A stretch of 64,000 nucleotides of DNA from an uncultured Bacteroidales bacterium (lineage in GTDB: Bacteria > Bacteroidota > Bacteroidia > Bacteroidales > Paludibacteraceae). Below are positions 59,771 through 64,000 of this stretch, one piece after another. Numbering within the stretch: the first letter of the stretch is position 1; each line of letters begins with the position of its first letter. The notes under the pieces are model-generated. The model saw only the letters and a program-made list of their open reading frames with translations. It was not told the origin of the DNA and did not search any database. The stretch is taken from contig CAMKDV010000001.1 of assembly GCA_946411385.1 (NCBI GenBank), positions 186,001 through 250,000 on the forward strand. The letters run 5' to 3'. The position numbers and the translations under genes were made by a program.

Positions 59771-59802
59771 TTTGCATATTTGAAAAAAAAATCGTAACTT
59801 TG
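59771..59802 (+). promoter_or_regulatory. Promoter for manC and glycogen genes
   Basis: TTTG (59771-59774), 20 bases, TAACTTTG (59795-59802), with a leader of ~25 bases before the ATG at 59834. Back to back with the gldD promoter. Confidence 0.8.
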
Positions 59803-59833
59803 TATGTGAAAAAATATATTTCAACGAACTATC

Positions 59834-60991
59834 ATGATAGATAAGTTAGCCCCCGAGCGCAATTTTTGCGTCATCATGGCCGGCGGCGTAGGCAGTCGTT
59901 TTTGGCCCGAGAGCCGGAACAGTCGTCCGAAACAGTTCTTGGACTTCTTCGGTACAGGTCGTAGTCTGTTGCAGATGACCGTGGACCGGTTCAGGCAGAT
60001 AGTGCCTGTGGAGAACATCCTGATCGTGACCAACGTTCAGTATCGCAATATGATGCTGGAGCAGTTGCCTGATTTCAAGCCCTCGCAGATCCTATGCGAA
60101 CCAGCTCGCCGGAACACAGCCCCTTGCGTGGCTTATGCCATCTCGCACATCTCGGGCATGGTAGGATGGAAATTAGGCGTAAAGAGCATAGCGGATGTTG
60201 ACTGGAACGATCCTGCCAGCCACGCCAACATCATCGTAGCCCCCAGCGATCATCTGATATTGCGCGAAGACAAGTTCATGGATACCTTGAAAGTCGGACT
60301 GAATTTCATAGCCGAACATGACAGTCTGCTCACGCTGGGTATGCGGCCTACGCGTCCGGAGACAGGCTACGGCTACATACAGCTGGATAACGCCAGGAAC
60401 AAACGCGAGAATGCCGTGCTGCCGGTCAAGACGTTTACCGAGAAGCCGAACGCCGAACTGGCGAAAGTATTCTACGAGAGCGGTGAGTTCCTATGGAACT
60501 CCGGCATCTTCCTCTGGAACTTGCGCACCATCCGCAAGGCTTTCCGCCAGCACCAGCCAATCATAGCCGATGTGTTCAAGAAGGGTGACGAACTGATGAA
60601 CACGCCGGCGGAAGAGGCGTTCATTCAGGAGATGTTCCCCACCTGTCCGAATATCAGTTTGGACTATGGCATCATGGAGAAAGCATCGGATGTGCGGGTT
60701 ATCTATGCCGACTTCGGTTGGAGCGACCTGGGTACATGGGGCTCGCTGTACGACCTGAGCGAGAAAGATGCCAACCGGAACGTCACACTGCACGGCAAAA
60801 CCCTGTTCTACGACAGCCATAGCAATGTGGTAACCTTGCCACAAGGGCATCTCGCCGTGATAGAGGGATTGGAAGACATGATCGTTACCCAAAACGATAA
60901 TGTGCTGCTGATCTGCCGGAAGAAAAACGAGCAGATGATACGCCAGTTCGTAGCAGACGCCGAAAAGGCTTTTGACGGAAAGTATACGTAA
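59834..60991 (+). CDS. manC: Mannose-1-phosphate guanylyltransferase
   Basis: It makes GDP-mannose from mannose-1-phosphate and GTP. 385 residues with the nucleotide-binding VIMAGGVGSRFWPESRNSRPKQF at ~13-36, IVAPSDHLIL near ~137, FTEKPN near ~197, LWNSGIFLWN near ~220 and WSDLGTWGSLY near ~297. The single-domain form, without the phosphomannose isomerase half. Only 23 bases separate it from the debranching enzyme gene. Confidence 0.94.
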   Translation: MIDKLAPERNFCVIMAGGVGSRFWPESRNSRPKQFLDFFGTGRSLLQMTVDRFRQIVPVENILIVTNVQYRNMMLEQLPDFKPSQILCEPARRNTAPCVAYAISHISGMVGWKLGVKSIADVDWNDPASHANIIVAPSDHLILREDKFMDTLKVGLNFIAEHDSLLTLGMRPTRPETGYGYIQLDNARNKRENAVLPVKTFTEKPNAELAKVFYESGEFLWNSGIFLWNLRTIRKAFRQHQPIIADVFKKGDELMNTPAEEAFIQEMFPTCPNISLDYGIMEKASDVRVIYADFGWSDLGTWGSLYDLSEKDANRNVTLHGKTLFYDSHSNVVTLPQGHLAVIEGLEDMIVTQNDNVLLICRKKNEQMIRQFVADAEKAFDGKYT

Positions 60992-61014
60992 GCAACAAAA
61001 TAAATCCACACAAT

Positions 61015-62979
61015 ATGAGTTACCTGAATTTCGACAAGACCTTACTCGTCAATTTGGAGCGAAGCCTCAGCAAAGAGCTTCTGCTCACAAATAGGGCGGG
61101 TACGTATTGCGCCTCCACGCTCGTAGGGTGTAATACGCGCAAGTACCATGGACAGTTGATCGTACCCGTGGGAGAGCACAACTATGTACTGCTCTCCTCG
61201 CTGGACGAGACGATCATCCAGCATGGTGCTGCCTTCAACCTCGGATTGCATGAGTACGGTGAGAACCAGTTCTCGCCCAACGGACACAAGTACATCCGCG
61301 AGTTTGATTGCATCACTATCAGTAAGACCACCTACCGCGTGGGCGGTGTTGTTCTCACCAAGGAACACATGCTCGTCAGCTTCGAGCCGCGCATCCTGAT
61401 CCGTTATACCCTGCTGGACTCGGGTACGGCTACCACGATGCGTTTCAAGCCGTTCCTCGCTTTCCGCGACATCAACGAGCTGACGCAGGCCAACAATGTA
61501 GCCAATCCGTCGATGGAAGAGATAGCCAACGGACGGTCGTGCCAGCTCTACGACAGCCTGCCCAGGTTGTACATGCAATTCAACAAGCAGGTACAATACG
61601 TTCACGACCCGCATTGGTACGAAGGCATCCGCTACCGCAAGGAGAAAGAGCGCGGATTTGAGTACAAAGAGGACCAGATGGTGCCCGGCTATTTCGAGGT
61701 ACAGATGCGCAAAGGCGAGTCGATCATCTTCTCTGCCGGCGTGAGCGAGCTGCGTCCTGCCGGACTCAAACAGCTATGGGAGAAAGAAACGGAGCGCCGT
61801 ATAGCCAAGAACGATATGTACTCGTGGCTCAAGAACTCCGCTTCACAGTTCTACAAACGTGAGGGCGACAAGTGTTACCTGCTGCCCGGCTATCCATGGT
61901 ACAAAGCCAACGCGCGAAGTGAGTTCTTCGCCCTATGCGCTTGCACGATGGGCATCAACCGGCCCGAATACTGGGATGTGATCATGAACAAGACCGCCGT
62001 TCCCGAGGTGCGCGCTTTCCTTGACGGCCAACGCGACGGACTGCATCTGGAGGGCATGGACGAGGCTGACGCGCTGCTGTGGTTCGTGTATGCCGTACAG
62101 GAGTATACCAAGTATGCCGACATCAAGGAGGTAGCAGCTCAGTACGGCGAACTGGTTCACGACATCATCGGCTTCTACCGCAAGCAGCAACATCCGCGTG
62201 CCATACTGCACCATAACGGTCTGCTATGGGTGGACGGCACGCAGATACCTGCCACTTGGATGAACGCCATGGAGGACGGACGGCCTATCACCCCGCGTAC
62301 AGGCTATGTGGTTGAGATCAATGCCTATTGGTACAACGCCATGTGTTTTGATACCGAACTGCTCCGCGCTGCCGGCAAAGATCATCTGGCAGAACTGATG
62401 GAGTATCAGTCAGAACTTACGCGCGACGCTTTTGTCCGCACGTTCTGGAACGGATTGTACCTGAACGACTATGTGGTAGACAACTATCAGGACAAGGAGG
62501 TGCGTCCGAATCAGATATGGGCAGTATCGCTGCCGTATTCTCCGCTGGACAAAAGGCAGCAGAAAGCAGTAGTGGATATCTGCACCAAAGAGCTGTACAC
62601 GCCCAAGGGATTGCGTACGCTCTCGCCCAAGAGCGGCAACTACCGTCCGGTATATATCGGTGGTCAGTTGGAGCGCGACCGCAACTTCCACAACGGTCCT
62701 GTATGGCCGTCCACGCTGTCGGCATACGGCAAGGCTTACCTGCGCGTCTATCAGCACAGCGGCGAGAGCTTCATGCGCCGCCTGCTCGTAGGCTTTGAGG
62801 CGGAGATGAGCGAACTATGTATTGGCACGCTCAACGAGCTCTACGATGGCAACCCGCCCTACAAAGGCCACGGCGGCATGAGTTATGCGCCCAGCGTAGC
62901 GGCTGTGCTATCCGTCTACAACGAACTGCTCGCACTGGAAGCTTCGGCAAACAATGAACAAGAAAACGCACAAAAATAG
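61015..62979 (+). CDS. Glycogen debranching enzyme (amylo-alpha-1,6-glucosidase)
   Basis: 654 residues. The N-terminal glycogen-binding part has RAGTYCASTLVGCNTRKYHG near ~27-46. The C-terminal (alpha/alpha)6 GH133 barrel shows YPWYKANARSEFFALCAC near ~290, HHNGLLWVDGTQIPATWMN near ~402 and GYVVEINAYWYNAM near ~430, as in archaeal/bacterial GDE. It cleaves alpha-1,6 branches of glycogen. It precedes a glycogen-synthase-like glycosyltransferase by 12 bases, an arrangement frequent in Bacteroidales. Confidence 0.92.
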   Translation: MSYLNFDKTLLVNLERSLSKELLLTNRAGTYCASTLVGCNTRKYHGQLIVPVGEHNYVLLSSLDETIIQHGAAFNLGLHEYGENQFSPNGHKYIREFDCITISKTTYRVGGVVLTKEHMLVSFEPRILIRYTLLDSGTATTMRFKPFLAFRDINELTQANNVANPSMEEIANGRSCQLYDSLPRLYMQFNKQVQYVHDPHWYEGIRYRKEKERGFEYKEDQMVPGYFEVQMRKGESIIFSAGVSELRPAGLKQLWEKETERRIAKNDMYSWLKNSASQFYKREGDKCYLLPGYPWYKANARSEFFALCACTMGINRPEYWDVIMNKTAVPEVRAFLDGQRDGLHLEGMDEADALLWFVYAVQEYTKYADIKEVAAQYGELVHDIIGFYRKQQHPRAILHHNGLLWVDGTQIPATWMNAMEDGRPITPRTGYVVEINAYWYNAMCFDTELLRAAGKDHLAELMEYQSELTRDAFVRTFWNGLYLNDYVVDNYQDKEVRPNQIWAVSLPYSPLDKRQQKAVVDICTKELYTPKGLRTLSPKSGNYRPVYIGGQLERDRNFHNGPVWPSTLSAYGKAYLRVYQHSGESFMRRLLVGFEAEMSELCIGTLNELYDGNPPYKGHGGMSYAPSVAAVLSVYNELLALEASANNEQENAQK

Positions 62980-62991
62980 GAGGACTACAGA

Positions 62992-64000
62992 ATGAAAGCA
63001 TTAATGTTTGGTTGGGAGTTTCCCCCTCATATCCTCGGTGGATTAGGTACAGCCAGTTACGGTCTGACCCGAGGCATGGCACAACAGCCTGATATGCAGA
63101 TCACCTTCGTCATCCCGCGTCCGTGGGGCGACGAGGATCAGTCGTTCCTGCGCATCATCGGAGCCAACAGCGTTCCTGTGGTGTGGAAAGATGTGGATTA
63201 CAACTACGTACGCCAGCGCATGGAGGGCAAGATGTCGCCCGAAGAGTTCTACCATCTGCGCAATGGCATTCATTACGATTATACCCGTATCGGCACGGAC
63301 GACCTCGGATGTATAGGTTTCTCCGGTCGTTATCCCGACAACCTGCTGGAGGAGATCAGCAACTACGAGGCAGTAGCTTCCGTGCTGGCACACTCGCTGG
63401 ATTTTGATATCATCCACTCTCACGACTGGTTGACCTATCCTGCCGGCGTCTTTGCCAAGCATATCAGCGGCAAACCGCTGGTTATCCACGTGCATGCTAC
63501 CGATTTCGACCGCTCTCGCGGTAATGTCAATCCTACCGTGTTCGCTATCGAGAAGCGTGGTATGGAGGAGGCTGACCACATCATGTGCGTAAGTAACCTG
63601 ACGCGCCAGACGGTTATCGAGAAATATGGTATTCCTGCTTACAAGGTTTCCACGGTACACAATGCCGTAGAGCCGCTGCCTAACCCCGAAGAGTTCGTCA
63701 AGCATGCCCGCAAGGACAAACTGGTGACTTTCCTCGGACGAATCACGATGCAGAAAGGTCCTGAGTTCTTCGTGGAGGCTGCTGCCCGCGTACTTGCCAA
63801 GACCGACGGCGTTCGTTTCGTCATGGCAGGTTCGGGCGACAAGATGCAGGAGATGATTGACCTGGTGGCCAAGCGAGGCATAGCCGACAAGTTCCATTTC
63901 CCGGGCTTCATGCGCGGCAAACAGGTACAGGAGATGCTTTGCGAGAGCGATGTATACATCATGCCATCCGTTTCCGAGCCGTTCGGTATATCCCCGCTGG
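62992..64000 (+). CDS. GT4 glycosyltransferase, glycogen-synthase-like (partial)
   Basis: 336 residues are visible before the window ends; no stop is reached. The start is the ATG at 62992, after an AGGAGG ribosome binding site (62979-62984). WEFPPHILGGLGTASYGLTRG at the N-terminus, HSHDWLTYPAGVF near ~143 and FLGRITMQKGPEFFVEAAARVL near ~245 match family GT4 starch/glycogen synthases. SEPFGISPL at the edge is the E-x7-E nucleotide-sugar site. It probably builds alpha-1,4-glucan, in one operon with the debranching enzyme. Confidence 0.9.
   Translation, partial: MKALMFGWEFPPHILGGLGTASYGLTRGMAQQPDMQITFVIPRPWGDEDQSFLRIIGANSVPVVWKDVDYNYVRQRMEGKMSPEEFYHLRNGIHYDYTRIGTDDLGCIGFSGRYPDNLLEEISNYEAVASVLAHSLDFDIIHSHDWLTYPAGVFAKHISGKPLVIHVHATDFDRSRGNVNPTVFAIEKRGMEEADHIMCVSNLTRQTVIEKYGIPAYKVSTVHNAVEPLPNPEEFVKHARKDKLVTFLGRITMQKGPEFFVEAAARVLAKTDGVRFVMAGSGDKMQEMIDLVAKRGIADKFHFPGFMRGKQVQEMLCESDVYIMPSVSEPFGISPL

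Noticed and set aside
1..64000. tRNA and rRNA genes
   Set aside because: I scanned for T-loop (GTTCGAATC) and rRNA-like segments and saw none that could be supported.

Overview
The window looks like a chromosomal segment of a Bacteroidales bacterium, probably from a gut or rumen lineage that has a type IX secretion/gliding apparatus. The reasons are the Bacteroidota-type promoters (a TTTG box, exactly 20 bases, then TAnnTTTG), the Bacteroidota marker families (DUF5606, 7TM-HD phosphodiesterase, GldD, bacterial GGGP synthase, HHH-domain protein next to xseA) and the BspA-like leucine-rich repeat proteins. I saw no rRNA, tRNA, CRISPR array, integrase or transposase. Both ends cut genes.

Layout. 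1-4.6 kb (minus): housekeeping genes (CCA-adding enzyme, RmlB, BirA, PBP4). 4.7-8.4 kb (accessory): a zeta-toxin-like kinase with a 50-residue partner, a long imperfect hairpin that may be a structured RNA, a secreted LRR/InlB-repeat protein, and two intergenic repeat families. 8.4-16.6 kb: gtrA-xseA-HHH (minus) and rsmA-corA-esterase-OmpA/PD40 (plus). 16.7-22.4 kb (minus): hypB, a 956-residue iron-sulfur/FAD oxidoreductase, hypA and two uncharacterised membrane proteins, with no hydrogenase subunits nearby. 22.8-34.2 kb (plus): one compact operon with its own promoter that resembles an aryl-polyene/flexirubin-type pathway (O-methyltransferase, aromatic amino acid ammonia-lyase, three ketosynthases, two ACPs, an LpxL-like acyltransferase, an acyltransferase-desaturase fusion). 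It has no reductase, dehydratase, ligase or exporter. 34.2-40.1 kb: housekeeping (zinc-ribbon protein, Nif3, DUF5606, SmpB, 7TM-HD, TadA, GGGPS). 40.1-40.95 kb: non-coding repeats, including three exact 21-bp-period units inside an inverted repeat. 40.97-48.6 kb: three tandem secreted surface proteins that share ends but differ in the middle, divergent from a membrane-bound TPR regulator. 48.6-59.16 kb: an island bracketed by 61-bp direct copies of the 3' end of gldD, holding RecQ, a helicase-DUF559 protein, a DUF2075 nuclease-helicase, a DUF1016 nuclease and an ORF6N protein. 59.1-64 kb: gldD, manC, glycogen debranching enzyme and a glycogen-synthase-like GT4.

How parts work together. Three accessory blocks deserve attention: the orphan nickel-chaperone operon, the minimal aryl-polyene-like operon, and the helicase/nuclease island inserted at gldD. 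The genome also carries short low-complexity micro-repeats between genes, and the same kind of tract appears in frame inside at least three genes (hypB, the 956-residue oxidoreductase, the O-methyltransferase).
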